Below, piece after piece: positions 1-10,591 of a stretch of 64,000 nucleotides of DNA. The translations under genes were made by a program, and so were the position numbers. The notes beneath the pieces were generated by a model that was not told where the DNA came from, searched no databases, and worked only from the letters and a program-made list of their open reading frames with translations. Position 1 is the first letter of the stretch. Each line of letters begins with the position of its first letter. This DNA is from Combretum micranthum. Lineage: Eukaryota; Streptophyta; Magnoliopsida; Myrtales; Combretaceae. The stretch spans positions 62,001-126,000 of the forward strand of contig JAMXBD010001440.1 of NCBI GenBank assembly GCA_024138025.1, read 5' to 3'.

Positions 1-354
1 TCAATTTATTCCTATATATTTACTATTTGAGTATCGAAGTGGTTATGCGAGACAATCCTTGGGTGCTTGCTGACCATGTTTTGTCTTACAGGCCTAGGAC
101 TAGTAGATTTAAGGCTTGCTTGGCCTAATATGCATAAACCATTGCTCTAGTACATTGTACCAACGAAAATTCATTTGGAACACATTACAAAAAAATGTTT
201 TCGTTATACACATACATGTTATAGTTTCTATTTCACCTAATGAATAAGAATAAAAATGTGATAAGCCATTGAGAGCACTCTCTTGGGTGTAAATATATTG
301 ATAAACCTAATCTTGCTTATCTCCTTTATCTCCTCTATCTCTTTCTTTGTGTAG
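1..354. other. AT-rich stretch, no gene seen
   Basis: I find no recognisable coding domain here. Its right end, a pyrimidine-rich run ending in TTTGTGTAG just before an open frame at 355, looks like a 3' splice site or is simply decayed element sequence. It has no counterpart upstream of the second copy of the adjoining repeat at 16431. Confidence 0.3.
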
Positions 355-474
355 GTAGATTTGGAATGGAACCAATGTGATATGAATGTGGAAGTGGACA
401 ATGAAAATATACAGACAAGAAAACATAGGCAACATATAAGACCTAGATATTTAGACGATTATGCGGAACATTGA
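355..474 (+). pseudogene. C-terminal tail of a Ty3-type polyprotein
   Basis: An open frame of about 40 codons ends at TGA 472-474. Its last 20 residues are basic and then acidic and aromatic (RKHRQ, then RPRYLDDYAEH), the usual appearance of the extreme C-terminus of plant Ty3/gypsy polyproteins. The same tail, frameshifted, follows the integrase of the Ty3 element at 16431-16530, which supports the call. Nothing upstream in the window encodes the rest of this polyprotein, so only the 3' end of this copy is visible. A short unrelated exon is the alternative. Confidence 0.5.
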
Positions 475-870
475 AGAATACATGGACTTAAGCATATTGT
501 ATAAATGCCTTATAATTTCAATTGGCATTCTGTTAGTTTATAATAGATTTAGGAAAGCGATTGCTAGTTGAACACTTAACTAAATCCTTAACATTAAATA
601 TATAAGACATGAAGCAAGAGAGATGGATTCGAGAAAGAGAATACCCAAGCAAAGCCTTCTTCTTCCTCCTTGTTTCTTAGAGCTATTGATGCTCGAAATC
701 TAGTATAGACCTTACTTCTTCTTAATTCACCTTACATACATAGCCAACATAAATCTTAGTTAGTGTTCTTCAAGAGATCCAATTCAATAATAAAAGATTG
801 CAAACATAAATTCATAAATATTTCATTACACCTACAGATTAGTTCTTTTATTAACTAAATTTGACAATTA
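378..870 (+). repeat. Ty3-type 3'-end/LTR block, left copy
   Basis: This block is clearly homologous to 16431-16880, with long matches including ATGGACTTAAGCAT and TTCTGTTAGTTTATAAT. It holds the polyprotein tail followed by about 350 bp with a TATA-like run (TATATAAGACATGAA near 600) that is probably LTR. The match fades after the shared TTTCATTACA near 830. Exact LTR ends, a tRNA primer site and a target duplication could not be fixed. The copy may be the 3' LTR of a left-hand element, or an LTR shared with the element that resumes at 9336. Confidence 0.5.
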
Positions 871-1015
871 AAATCCTAAATTGCAGATTTTGATACAAGG
901 CGGAAAAGAAGAGTAAAGAGGGTTCTAGATTTGTACCTTTGTGTGGAGTTGAGAGTTTTATCTAGGACTATGAGGGAGTTTTGTGTTTTTTTTCCTTAAC
1001 TTAGTACAACTATGT
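871..1015. other. Ty3 leader-like sequence left of the copia insertion
   Basis: This non-coding segment continues at 9336 once the copia element and its duplicated CTTAC are removed. I see no clear primer-binding site. It is probably untranslated leader of the Ty3-type element whose gag begins near 9500. Confidence 0.35.
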
Positions 1016-1020
1016 CTTAC
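1016..1020. repeat. target site duplication CTTAC (left)
   Basis: It matches CTTAC at 9331-9335 directly after the 3' LTR. The first LTR base pair is now TA instead of TG. Confidence 0.9.
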
Positions 1021-2239
1021 TATTGAACTTGTATATTCAGTGTGGATTTTGATGAGACAATATAATGCATAATTAATTATTTAATTATTGTAAACAAACA
1101 CTTGATTAGTTAAATATGCATGTGTATATGTTGCGCGTCTTATGGAGTTTCTACTGGTTTTAGTAGGAACAGATCAGTATTGAACAGCACCAGTCGAGGG
1201 TCAAGTCAAATACAACTTCATTCATCAAGATGCAACAAAATCAAGACCAAGCTCGACAAGTTTAAAAATGAAGAGACAGTGGTCGAGGGGTTGGTTGAGG
1301 GCTCGATAGGATCACTAGTCAAGGCATGACAAGTTTAAGACTGGAACTCTACTAAGATTAAAATTTTCATAGCCTTAGTCGAAGGGAGCATTGAGGGATC
1401 GATGAGTCCATACTCAGGGTGCGACGACTCTAAAAGCAAAGACTCAACAAGATAAAGAAAGAAGACTTGGTCGTGGCCAAGAGTAGGGCGAGACATATTA
1501 AGGCGCAATAAGATTAAAATTGTGACTCGATGGAGTGCACATGAGTAAAGACTTGTCGAGGGCAGATTTAAGGCATAATACTTTAAGGCATGACAGATTA
1601 AAAATTGGAGTTGATTTGGCAAAAAGGGCCATTGAAGTGCATTTAATACTTGGTGACTTAAAGACGTTAATCTTAACGGACATTTGAATTTCAAAAGGCT
1701 ATAAATACTCTACCCTTATAGATTGACGAAAAGGGGGTGGTCAAACAAGTGAAAGTGTTTTTATTTGCGATCAAACAAATATTCATTTTCTTGTTCTCTA
1801 GTTCATTAAAAATTTGCAAATATCCGTAAAAAGAGATAAAAACACTCTAAGTGCTCTGTTTTTGTATTTGTTATCTATCTGAGAGCTTCTAGAGAAAGAA
1901 AGGAAATAGTTTATTTCCTACACACTATAAATTGTTGTATTACTCAGCTTGAAGATTCATTTAAGATTAATAAAAGTGGTGGTGAAGACCTTAATTCGAG
2001 GCATTGGTGGACCATGGAGAGTAAGAAGTGGGCGAAGTCCATGTTATTTCTAGATTACTTTTCTCTATCCTTATCTCCTTTATATTTCATTTTGTGATTT
2101 ACTATTATATTATCCACTACAATTAAAATTGTTTGGATCTGCACATTAAAATTAATTATTTAATTTTTTAGGGCAAATACTTAATTCACACCCCTTCCTC
2201 CTCCTCCTCCTCCTCTTGAGTATTCTTAGTGTGTTTTCA
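1021..2239 (+). repeat. 5' LTR of the Sirevirus-like element
   Basis: 1219 bp, matching 7886-9330 along its length. It starts TATTGAAC (TGTTGAAC in the 3' copy) and ends GTGTTTTCA just before the primer site. The U3 part is rich in scattered TCGAGG and CACGACAAG-like motifs. A TATA box lies at 1699-1708, followed by a CT-rich run near 2200. It lacks the 215-bp internal duplication found in the 3' LTR. Confidence 0.9.
1699..1708 (+). promoter_or_regulatory. TATA box of the 5' LTR
   Basis: CTATAAATAC, preserved at 8584-8593 in the 3' LTR, in an otherwise diverging context. This is the likely core promoter, with transcription starting about 30 bp downstream. Confidence 0.65.
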
Positions 2240-2240
2240 T

Positions 2241-2252
2241 TGGTATAGCGCT
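2241..2252 (+). other. primer-binding site, initiator Met tRNA type
   Basis: TGGTATAGCGCT begins one base after the LTR end. It is a decayed form of TGGTATCAGAGC, the complement of the 3' end of initiator tRNA-Met used by most plant copia elements. Confidence 0.75.
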
Positions 2253-2329
2253 AGTCTCTGTAATTTCTATGCTTCATTTCATAATAGAGTAAAGATAATA
2301 GAATCTAATACACTAGGATTTTTAGAGGG

Positions 2330-3700
2330 GCAAGCTATAAATAGACCTCTACTTCTAAATGGGGGTAACTACTCTTACTAGAAGTGCAGGATGAAATTTT
2401 TTCTTAAAGCTAAAAATAGATTAATTTGGAATGTTATAAAAAATGGGCCTCTAAAAATAGAAGGAAAAGGAAGAAAAAGATTACAGTGAAGAAGATTGGA
2501 AGAAATTAGATTTAAATGAAATTATTATAAATATTTTGTGTTGTTGTTTAAATGAAAGTGATTTTAATATAATATATACATGTAATTCTGCAAAAGAAAT
2601 ATGGATGAGCTAGAAAAGACTTATGAAGGAACCTCTAGAGTTAGAGACACGAAAATAAGTCTTTTATGTGGTCAGTTCGAAGATTTTAAAATGCTTCCTA
2701 ATGAATATATAGATGAAATGCATAACAGATTTATTAATATCATAAACCCCTTGAGTGTGCTTGGGAATAATGTTTCTAACTTAGGAATAAATTCTAAACT
2801 TCTTAGATCCCTACTCGAGGATTGGGAAGCAAAAAGAACAGCAATAGAAGAAGCATGAGACTTAAGTGCCATGAGCAAGAAAGAACTCCTTGAAGTGCTC
2901 AAAACCTATGAACTCATCAAAAAGCAAGGAGAGGAATCCAACAAGAAGATGATTGCCTTGAAAGCCACAAGTCAAGATTCTAGAGACAATGATGAAGATG
3001 AAAATGAGGAACGTGTCTTGATAGCTAGAAGCTCAAAAGTACATGAGGCACAACTTTAAGTCAAAGAGAGTGGATGGTGACAACAGTTCATCAAGAAACA
3101 AAAAGGAGGATGTGATAACTTGCTACAAGTACTACAAACCAAGACACATCTAACAGTATTGTCACTGCTCAAGAGAGATCAAAGGAGGAGAAAAAAAGAG
3201 CATATGTGGCAACATGGAGTAACGAAGACTCATCTGATTCGAATGTATGCTTCATGGATTTAGACGATGAGGTAATTTCACCCTCTTCTCCTTCTTATGA
3301 TGAGTTATATGCCATGTATAATAAAGTATGCTATAATCTAACTAAAGTAGAGAAAAGAACAGCATGCCAAAATCTTTAATGACAGAAGTAAGGAAAAAAA
3401 AAATTTTCATACCAAACATGAAGAGATTAATTCTAAAAATGAAACATTGCATGAAGAAATAAATAATTTGAAACTAGAAAATGAAAAGATGAATAATAAG
3501 TGTGAGAAGTTGAAAAAAAACATGAATTAAAGGAAACTAATGAAAAATTAACAATTGAAAATGACTTGCAAGATATTGAAGTTAAAACATTAAATAAAAA
3601 TGATGTTGCTTGTGCTGGTAGTAGTAATGATAAAATCTTAAAAGAAGTAAAATTTAAAAAAATGAAAATATTTTGCAAAAGTTAGTTTAGATGATTAAAA
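2330..3700 (+). pseudogene. copia gag (UBN2 type) with coiled-coil tail, broken
   Basis: Gag would form the particle that packages element RNA. Fragments in order: an N-terminal match near 2335-2400 (NRPLLLNGGNYSY, as in copia gag), then the UBN2 core at 2601-2846 (EIWMSxEKTYEGTSRVRDTKIS through LLRSLLEDWEAKRTAIEEA), then 2871-3057 (MSKKELLEVLKTYEL, acidic EDENEER). A zinc knuckle near 3118 reads C-x2-Y-x4-H-x4-C with a stop inside, so its second cysteine is lost. A long Lys/Glu/Asn-rich stretch at 3380-3680 looks like the coiled-coil tail of Sirevirus gag. At least five frame changes or stops are visible. No intact start codon can be assigned. Confidence 0.75.
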
Positions 3701-3829
3701 GCTATTAAACCAAGTTCACAAATAGAAAAATGAATTTAAACACAATTTTTGGGAATTAAAGGTCTGATTCAAATAAACATGGAATTGGCTATAGGAAAAG
3801 TAGTTGCAAGTCCCACAAAACTCGTTTTG

Positions 3830-4270
3830 TAAAGCTACACATGGGATTGCAACTACTATGGCAAATTTGGTCACATTGTACACAACTATGCAATAAGAAA
3901 AAATGCACTTGAATCATCAAAGCAAGTTATTTTGGGTTCCTTAGAGAGCAGTTTTGTTCTACTTAACCAAAAAAGACACAAACTTAAATGGGTATCAAAG
4001 AAATAAAAATTTGTTTTGTAGGGATCTTCAAGTAGGAACAACAAATGGTACATGGATAGCGGCTGCTCTAGACACATAAGTGGAGACGCATCTAAGTTCA
4101 CTATCAAGATTGAAAGATCAAGGAAGTGTTACCTTTGGAGACAATCGGAAATCAACCATTCTTGGTGATGGTAACATTCTCATAAATAAAGATTTAATTA
4201 TTGAAAGTGTATTGCTTGTTGATGATTTGGAACATAACTTGCTTAGTGTTAGTTAATTTTGTGATAATGG
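3830..4270 (+). pseudogene. copia protease region, broken
   Basis: A second decayed knuckle (CNYYGKFGHIVHNY, near 3848) precedes an aspartic protease whose active site is readable at 4047-4090 as WYMDSGCSRHISGD. It is followed after a frameshift by VTFGDNRKSTILGDG and LVDDLEHNLLSVS. DSG is the catalytic triplet. The enzyme would cut the gag-pol precursor. Frameshifts near 4115 and stops make it inactive. Confidence 0.8.
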
Positions 4271-4379
4271 ATTTAAAGTAACATTTCTTGCCAATAGATG
4301 TTCTATTGAAAGAATTGACAATAACCAAGCACAATTTAAAGGATACAGACATAGAAATATTTACAAAATCAATTTAGGT

Positions 4380-5294
4380 GATTTTAAATCATTAAATAAA
4401 ATTTGTCTATATTCTCAAAATGAAAATAGTTGGCTATGGCATAGAAAATTGGGACATGCTAGTATGGATGTAATTTCAAAACATGTTAAAAAGAATCTTG
4501 TCAAAGGTCTACTAAAATTAAATTTTCAAAAAGATAAGATTTGTCAAGTATATCAATAATGAAAGCAAATTAAGACTTCTTTTAAGTCTAAAGATGTATT
4601 TTCAACTCTAGGCGAATAGAATTATCACATGTGAATTTATTGGATCCTACTCAAACTTTAAGTTTGTGAGGCAAAAAATATACTTTGGTTATTGTTGATG
4701 ATTTCACTAGATATACATAGACTTTCTTCCGTGCATCTAAAGACAAAACAAATAATGTCTTTTTTAGATATTGGAATAAAGTCCAAAATGAAAAATGTCT
4801 AAATATTGTAACAATTCAAAGTGATCATGGGGGAGAAAATTATGAAAGGGTTGAATTTTGTAGTAAATATGGCATTGAACATATTTTTTCAGCTTCTAGA
4901 ATTCCACAACAAAATGGTGTAGCTGAAAGGAAAAACAGAACTTTAATTGAAATGGCTAGAACTATATTGTGTGAAAACAATTTACCAAAATATTTTAGGC
5001 TGAAGCTATAAATATTGCCTATTATATATCAAATCGAGTTTTTATAAGAACTATTCTTAACAAAACTCCCTATGAGCTTTGGAAAGGAAGAGACCTAACA
5101 TATCCTACTTTCATCCATTTGGAACTAAATGTTACATATTAAACAATGGAAAAGAACAATTATCTAATTTTAACTCTAAAAGTGATGAAGGAATTTTTCT
5201 AGGTTATTCCTTAATAATTAAGGCATATAGAGTATTTAATAAAAGAACATTAGTTGTAGAAGAATCTATACATGTTGCTTTTGATGACTCTTAG
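4380..5294 (+). pseudogene. copia integrase with pre-integrase domain, broken
   Basis: The pre-integrase zinc region begins at about 4430 (SWLWHRKLGHASMD). The catalytic core follows: YTLVIVDDFTRYT at about 4678, a second acidic site QSDHGGENYE near 4818, and the glutamate context IPQQNGVAERKNRTL near 4900. The C-terminal part at 5079-5294 (FHPFGTKCYILNNG through IHVAFDDS) is still open for 71 codons. Integrase lies before RT, which defines Ty1/copia. Several frameshifts and stops mean no functional product. Confidence 0.85.
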
Positions 5295-5499
5295 CCTTAT
5301 TTATGCTCAAATGATGATGTGGATGTTGTTTGTGTTGATTTGAATAGATTTTCTCTTGAAAATAACAATAAAGATGATAATGATCATAAAATGGATGCTA
5401 TGCATGTATCTGATAATCATGATATTCCTAAAGAATAGAAATATGCAAAACCGCATCCAAAAGATCTAATAATTGGTGAACCTTCTAATAGAGTACAAA

Positions 5500-6360
5500 T
5501 AATATCATCTTTAAGGAATAGTAGTAATCTTATTTTTCTATCACAAATCGAGCCTAAAAATGTTGAAGAAGCCTTAAAAGTTGATTTTAGGATGAATGTT
5601 ATGCAAGATGAATTAAATCAATTTACAAGAAATGATCTTTGGAATTTAGTTCCCAACTTGATAATAGACAAGTTATTGGAACCAAATGGGTTCATAGGAA
5701 CAAGCTTGATGAATCTGGTATAATAACAAGAAAAAACGCTAGATTGGTTGCTAAATGTTACAATCAAGAAGAAGAAATAGTTTTTGATGAGATCTTTACC
5801 CAGTTACTAGACTAGAATCTACAAAAATGCTTTTGGTATTTGCTGCATTTAAGAATTTTATTCTTTTTCAAATGGGTATCAAAAGTGCATTTTCAAATGG
5901 TTTTATAAAAAATAGAAGTCTATATAGAGTAACCACTGGGTTTTTCAAATAATGAATTCCCCAATCATATCTTTAAATTAAGGAAAGCTCTCTATGGACT
6001 AAAGCAAGCTCTTAGAGCTTAGTATGAAAGACTCAGTAGCTTCCTTTTAAACAATGGATTTTCTAAATGAAAAATTGATACAATTTGTTTATTAAAAATC
6101 ATAAGTTAGATACATTGATTATGCAAATCTATGTAAATGACATTGTGTTTAGAGCTACTAATATGAATCTTATAAATGAATTTGTTGAGTCCATGAAGAA
6201 TAAGTTTGAAATGAGCATGATGGAAGAACTCAATTATTTTCTGGGACTTCCAGTAAAACAATATGAAAATGGAACCTTTATCAATCAATCAAAATATTCA
6301 AGAGATCTGTTTAAAAAAAAAATAAAATGGATAATTGCAAATCTAAACCCACACCTATGA
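5500..6360 (+). pseudogene. copia reverse transcriptase, broken
   Basis: The RVT_2-type domain starts near 5510 with SLRNSSNLIFLSQIEPKNVEEAL and continues through frameshifts (WNLVPN; then LRKALYGLKQALRA near 5980). The catalytic box at about 6127-6150 reads QIYVNDIVF: the second aspartate of YVDD is Asn, which alone should abolish polymerase activity. An open segment at 6085-6360 ends in LPVKQYENGTFINQSKYSRDL, the usual end of the domain. Confidence 0.87.
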
Positions 6361-6399
6361 GTACAAGTATAAAGCTTGATAAAGATGAAAAAGGGAAAA

Positions 6400-7075
6400 A
6401 TGTTTGTGAAAAGCTTTATTGACACATGATAGGCAATTTGTTATATTTAATAGCTTCTAGACCTGATATCATGTTCTTGGTATGTGTATACACATGATTT
6501 CAATCTTGCCTAAAAGAATCACACTTTTGTGTAGTAAAATGCATTTTCAAGTATCTTGTAGACACGATTAAAATTGGCTTGTGGTATCCAAAGTTTACTT
6601 CTTTCGATCTAATTGAATACTCTGATGATAACTTTGCTGGGTGCAAAGTAGATCGGAAAAGTACAAGCAGCACGTACCATTTCCTTGGAAATTTCCTAAT
6701 ATTTTGGCACTCAAAGGAGCAAAACTCGAATGCACTTTTAATTGCTGAAGCTAAGTATATAACTTTGGCAACGTTGTGCACAAATTTTATGATGAAATAA
6801 ACTTTGCTTGATTATGGTTTAAATTTTGAAAATGTTCCAATTCACTGTGATAGTACAAGTGTTGTAAGTTTAACTAAAAATCTGATTCAACACTCAAGGA
6901 CCAAGCAATTGAGATTAGACATCATTTCATTAGAGGTCATGCTCTAAATCACGATATAAGCTTAGAATTTGTTAATACAAATAATCAGATTTTGATATTT
7001 TACAAAACCCTTGAGTGAAGATCATTTTTATACTTTGTAAAGAATTGGGCATGATCAAGGAAGATGAGTGCTAAA
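6400..7075 (+). pseudogene. copia RNase H, broken
   Basis: Readable landmarks are WYPKFTSFDLIEYSDDNFAGC and KVDRKSTSSTYHFLGN at 6579-6700, the AEAKYITLAT block near 6735-6775, and in the next frame DYGLNFENVPIHCDSTS, QHSRTKQ and RHHFIRGHAL to about 6950. This is the copia RNase H that removes genomic RNA during cDNA synthesis. A stop at 6798-6800 and later frame changes disable it. The coding region ends near 7075. Confidence 0.87.
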
Positions 7076-7284
7076 ATATCATGGCGTCAAGTTAATTTAG
7101 AACCTAATCTAAGGATTTGAGAAGTTATTAAATAACCATATCTACTCTATAATAGTCTGCTTTATCTTCAAAATCTGTGATATGTGCTTTTATGTGCATG
7201 ATCTTGAATGATTGAACATGCTTGATGTTGTATTTGATAAATCTAAGGGAGGAGAAACAAATGTTGTGTGTGCTGAAGCACGTT

Positions 7285-7525
7285 TGTGAAGTCCTACATT
7301 TGTAGGCAATGTGTGAAGTCCTCTGTTGATGTAGTATGTGAAGTCCTACATGAGTGTAAGCAAGTGTGTAAAGTCTTACATGAGTGTAGGCATTTATGAA
7401 GTCCTTAGTATTAAGGTAATGTGATGTCTTATATGTGAGTAGGCATTTGTGAAGTCCTGCTAAGTGTAGGCATTTATGAAGTCTTTTGGTGAGGCATTGT
7501 GAAGTCCTCTCTGTGTGGCAATTAT
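7285..7525 (+). repeat. minisatellite, about nine 26-28-bp units
   Basis: Degenerate units begin at about 7285, 7312, 7337, 7367, 7395, 7419, 7448, 7475 and 7498. Each contains TGTGAAGTCCT followed by a variable CATGAGTGTAGGCATT-like half. The near-27-bp period, a multiple of three, creates a spurious repetitive minus-strand frame across it. Confidence 0.8.
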
Positions 7526-7621
7526 TGTGGCGCATAATTTGTGTAAAGCCCTCATTTTATGTCATTTATGCATTTCTCCTTGTTTCCATGTTATAAGTCT
7601 GCCATTTCTTTTTACGAGTAC

Positions 7622-7632
7622 GAAGGGGGAGA
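7622..7632 (+). other. upstream polypurine tract
   Basis: GAAGGGGGAGA, about 250 bp before the LTR. It is probably a secondary plus-strand priming site, as in Sireviruses. Confidence 0.5.
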
Positions 7633-7870
7633 TAAGTGTAGAATGCACAACTAACATACATAAAATATGTTTTTGATGAATTTGGGGAGAAATGTAGTAT
7701 GCATGTAGTTTGGGGAGCTAAATGATGTATTATGTCTAGCTTACATCTTCTCAGAATTAAGCATCAAATCTTTGAATTAATTTTGAGAAAATTTCTTTAG
7801 AAACCAAATGCTTAATTAAGGAGGAGTATACTGAATTGAAAAAGAGTTAATTGTGCATAATGATCCTCAT

Positions 7871-7884
7871 AAAAAAGGAGGAGA
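7871..7884 (+). other. polypurine tract next to the 3' LTR
   Basis: AAAAAAGGAGGAGA ends one base before TGTTGAAC at 7886. It is the plus-strand primer for reverse transcription. Confidence 0.8.
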
Positions 7885-7885
7885 T

Positions 7886-9330
7886 TGTTGAACTTATATG
7901 TTCAATGTGGATTTTAATGAGATAGAATGATACATGATTAATTATTTAATTATTGTAAACTACACTTAATTATTCAAATATCTATGTGTATATGTTGTGC
8001 GTCCTTATGGAGTTTCTGCAGGTTCTAGCAAGAACAAATCAATAATGAACAGTACTAGTCGAGGGTCAAGTCGAAGACAACTTCATTCATCAAGGCACGA
8101 CAAAGTCAAGACCAAAGCTCAACAAGTTTAAAAATGAAGAGATAGTGGTTGAGGGGTTGGTCAAGGGCTCAATAGGATCACTAGTCAGGGCACGATAAGT
8201 TCAAGACTGGAACTCGACTAAGTTTAAAATTTGCACAGCCTTGGTCAAGGGGAGCGTTGAAGGCTTGACGAGTCCACATTCAGGGTGTGACGAGTCTAAA
8301 AACAAAGACTTGATAAGACAAAGAAAGAATACTTGTTCAAGGCCAAGAGTAGGGCACAACAAGTCTTTGAGACGCGATATGTTTAAAATTGTGACTCAAT
8401 GGAGTTACGTGAGTAAAGACTTATTGAGGTTAAATTTGAGGCACGACACTTTACGGTACGACAAGCATTAAGGCATGACAAATTAAAATTTGAGCCAATC
8501 TAGCAAAAAGAGCTGTTGAAGCACATTTAATGCTTGGTGACTTAAAAACGTTAACTTTAACAAACATTTGAATTTCCAAAAGGCTATAAATACTCTATCC
8601 TTAGAGATTGACGAAAAAGGAGGTGGTCAAACAAGTGAAAGCACTTTTATTTGTGATCAAACAAATATTCATTTTCTTGTTCTCTAGTTCATTAAAAATT
8701 TGCAAATATCTGTAAAGAGAGAAGAATACTCTAAGTTCTTTGTTCTTGTATTCGTTATTTATCAGAGAGCTTCTAGAGAGATAAAAGAAATAGTTTATTT
8801 CTTGTATACTGTAAATTGTTGTATTGCTCAGCTTGAGCATTCATTTCAGATTAATAAAAGCGGTGGTGAAGACCTTGATTTAAGGCATTAGTGGACCGTG
8901 GAGGTTAAGAAGTCGGTCAAACTCTACGTTATATCTATATTACTTTTCTCTATCCCTATCTCCTTTATATTTCATTTTGTGATTTATTGTTATATTATTT
9001 GCTATAATTAAAATTGTTTTTTATCTGTAAATTGTTGTATTGCTATATTGCTTAGCTTGAGCATTCATTTGAGATTAATAAAAGTGGTGGTGAAGACCTT
9101 GATTTAAGACATTGGTGGACCGTGAACGTTAGGAAGTCGATCAAACTCTACATTATATCTAGATTACTTTTCTCTATCCTTACCTCCTTTATATTTCATT
9201 TTGTGATTTACTGTTATATTATCTGCTGCAATTAAAATTGTTTTTGATCTATGCAATTAAATTAATTTTTTAGGGAAAATACTCAATTCAATCCCCCCTC
9301 CTCCTCCTGAGTATTCTTAGTGTATTTTCA
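7886..9330 (+). repeat. 3' LTR of the Sirevirus-like element
   Basis: 1445 bp, starting TGTTGAAC and ending GTGTATTTTCA before CTTAC. It is about 226 bp longer than the 5' LTR, nearly all due to a 215-bp tandem duplication (8811-9025 and 9026-9245). TATA box at 8584-8593. Confidence 0.9.
8811..9245 (+). repeat. 215-bp tandem duplication inside the 3' LTR
   Basis: GTAAATTGTTGTATTGCT at 8811 recurs at 9026, and the following 200 bp (AATAAAAG, GGTGGTGAAGACCTTGATTTAA and so on) repeat in order. The 5' LTR holds a single copy (about 1929-2140), so the duplication is absent there. Confidence 0.88.
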
Positions 9331-9335
9331 CTTAC
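9331..9335. repeat. target site duplication CTTAC (right)
   Basis: Right-hand partner of 1016-1020. A perfect 5-bp match confirms that this was a single integration event. Confidence 0.9.
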
Positions 9336-9499
9336 TTTGTCATGCTAGAACATTGATGTAAGTAGACTTTCTATTCTTACGGGTTGGACTATGGTTTGGA
9401 TTAGCTTTTGTTGATTGAATTGTTTTACTAAGCTTTGAATAGTATCGATTTAGTATTTTCATTGTTGTTTATTGTTCTAGATTCTTTGAGTTGTAACAA

Positions 9500-10591
9500 T
9501 AGCTAATGGTACATGGACTCATAATAAAATGATAAGTACAAGTTGAAAGGAATAGTGAGAATATTGAAAAATAATCACTTGAAGTGCAAGATTTCAAGAA
9601 ATCAATTACTAAGAGTGTGAATGCAATTCTTCTTCAATTTAATGCAACGTCACAATCCCTGAATGTGCATGGTGCAAATAGTGGAATAAAAATGGCAAGG
9701 GAAGAATAGATAATTTATTCCTTAAAGAATATCAAGATATAGTTGCATAAATTTGCTAAAAGGGGTCCAACTTAGTGGTTGTTTAAAGCTAAACAATTAT
9801 TTTTTCACTTTCAAGAAGTACCAATATCACAGTGTTTGATTCTTGCTCCATTTACTTTAGAGGACGGAGCATAAGATTGGTCCCAATGGGTGCATACAAA
9901 TCATATGATTTGTACTTAGGATTAGTTTGCCCATGCCATCAAGATTTTTCTTGATCCATCTCAATATGAAGATATTCAGGGGAAATTATCAAAGTTGACA
10001 TAAACATGGATAGCGGCTGAGTATCAACATCAGTTTGAACATTTATCAAATAAGATCACTAGTTCATTATAAAACTTTTTCCAAAGTTTGTATCTAGTTT
10101 GAAGCCTTTAATGCAGCAAGAGGTACTTGTTTTTCAACCCACTAGCTGCTATTAGTCTTTCCAAATTGCATAAAAGTAAGTTTGAAGCTATCAAATCACA
10201 TTTTTCCTCAAAGTCATATAAGTATTGGAAAATTCTATGGTCCTACTATTAATTTTGATGAGTCTGGTTTTGTCACCATCCAACGGCTCATAACATAACT
10301 AATAATGATCAAATCAATAAAATAGTTAATATTCCATTTACTATAATTATTTTAACTATTAGATACATAGCAGGACAAACCCATCGACGAGGACCATAGA
10401 CGCTCCATATAAGTATTAGTCTACTTATGGTAAACAACCATAAAGAAATTTAAAGAATAATGATAAGGGTATTTCACCAACTGCATCTATGAAAGTAGAA
10501 CAACCTACGACTATGGGACATTCTTTGCTAGTTAAAACATTGTTAGCATTAGAACTTTTAGTTAGAAGAGAGTAGGGTTTGTGCTGTAACT
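9500..10591 (+). pseudogene. Ty3 gag (retrotransposon gag family), broken
   Basis: After an N-terminal helix (SLEVQDFKKSITKSVNAILL near 9578), the capsid signature appears from 9765: WLFKAKQLFFHFQEVP, then APFTLEDGAxDWSQWV near 9846, then FLDPSQYEDIQGKLSKL near 9949 and EYQHQFEHLSNKITS near 10020. These are the standard blocks of plant Ty3 gag. The frame ends at RRE-stop-GLCCN just where the Mutator-like element enters, and the knuckle continues at 12282 as YNCYEKFHKNYF. Several stops are present. Confidence 0.8.

Larger units (their letters stand above)
7080..7870 (+). other. long 3' untranslated region of the Sirevirus-like element
   Basis: About 800 bp lie between the RNase H and the 3' LTR with no conserved protein. 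They contain a 26-28-bp minisatellite (7285-7525) and an extra purine tract GAAGGGGGAGA at 7622-7632. Long 3' regions with repeated purine tracts are a known Sirevirus trait. I do not see an envelope-like frame. Confidence 0.65.
1021..9330 (+). mobile_element. Ty1/copia retrotransposon, Sirevirus-like, defective
   Basis: A complete 8310-bp element: two LTRs (1021-2239 and 7886-9330), flanking 5-bp duplications CTTAC (1016-1020 and 9331-9335), an initiator-Met-type primer site at 2241 and a purine tract at 7871-7884. The internal order gag, protease, integrase, RT, RNase H is that of Ty1/copia. Long LTRs, a long coiled-coil-rich gag tail, a protease with MDSGCSRHISGD, the RNase H signature GCKVDRKSTS and a long untranslated 3' region with more than one purine tract point to the Sirevirus group. 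Stops and frameshifts occur throughout, the RT box reads YVND and the zinc knuckle lacks a cysteine, so it is dead. It interrupts Ty3-type sequence. Confidence 0.93.

Noticed and set aside
885..900. GATACAAGGC as a primer-binding site for the Ty3-type element
   Set aside because: It matches the initiator-Met complement poorly, and the upstream LTR end could not be placed next to it.
7285..7525. Possible CRISPR-like array
   Set aside because: Units are head-to-tail degenerate copies without distinct spacers, in a eukaryotic retrotransposon.
7128..7535. 135-codon minus-strand open frame with repeated His/Thr/Leu-rich peptides
   Set aside because: It lies over the 26-28-bp minisatellite of the element's 3' region. 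The near multiple-of-three period creates the repetitive frame. No start context or domain.
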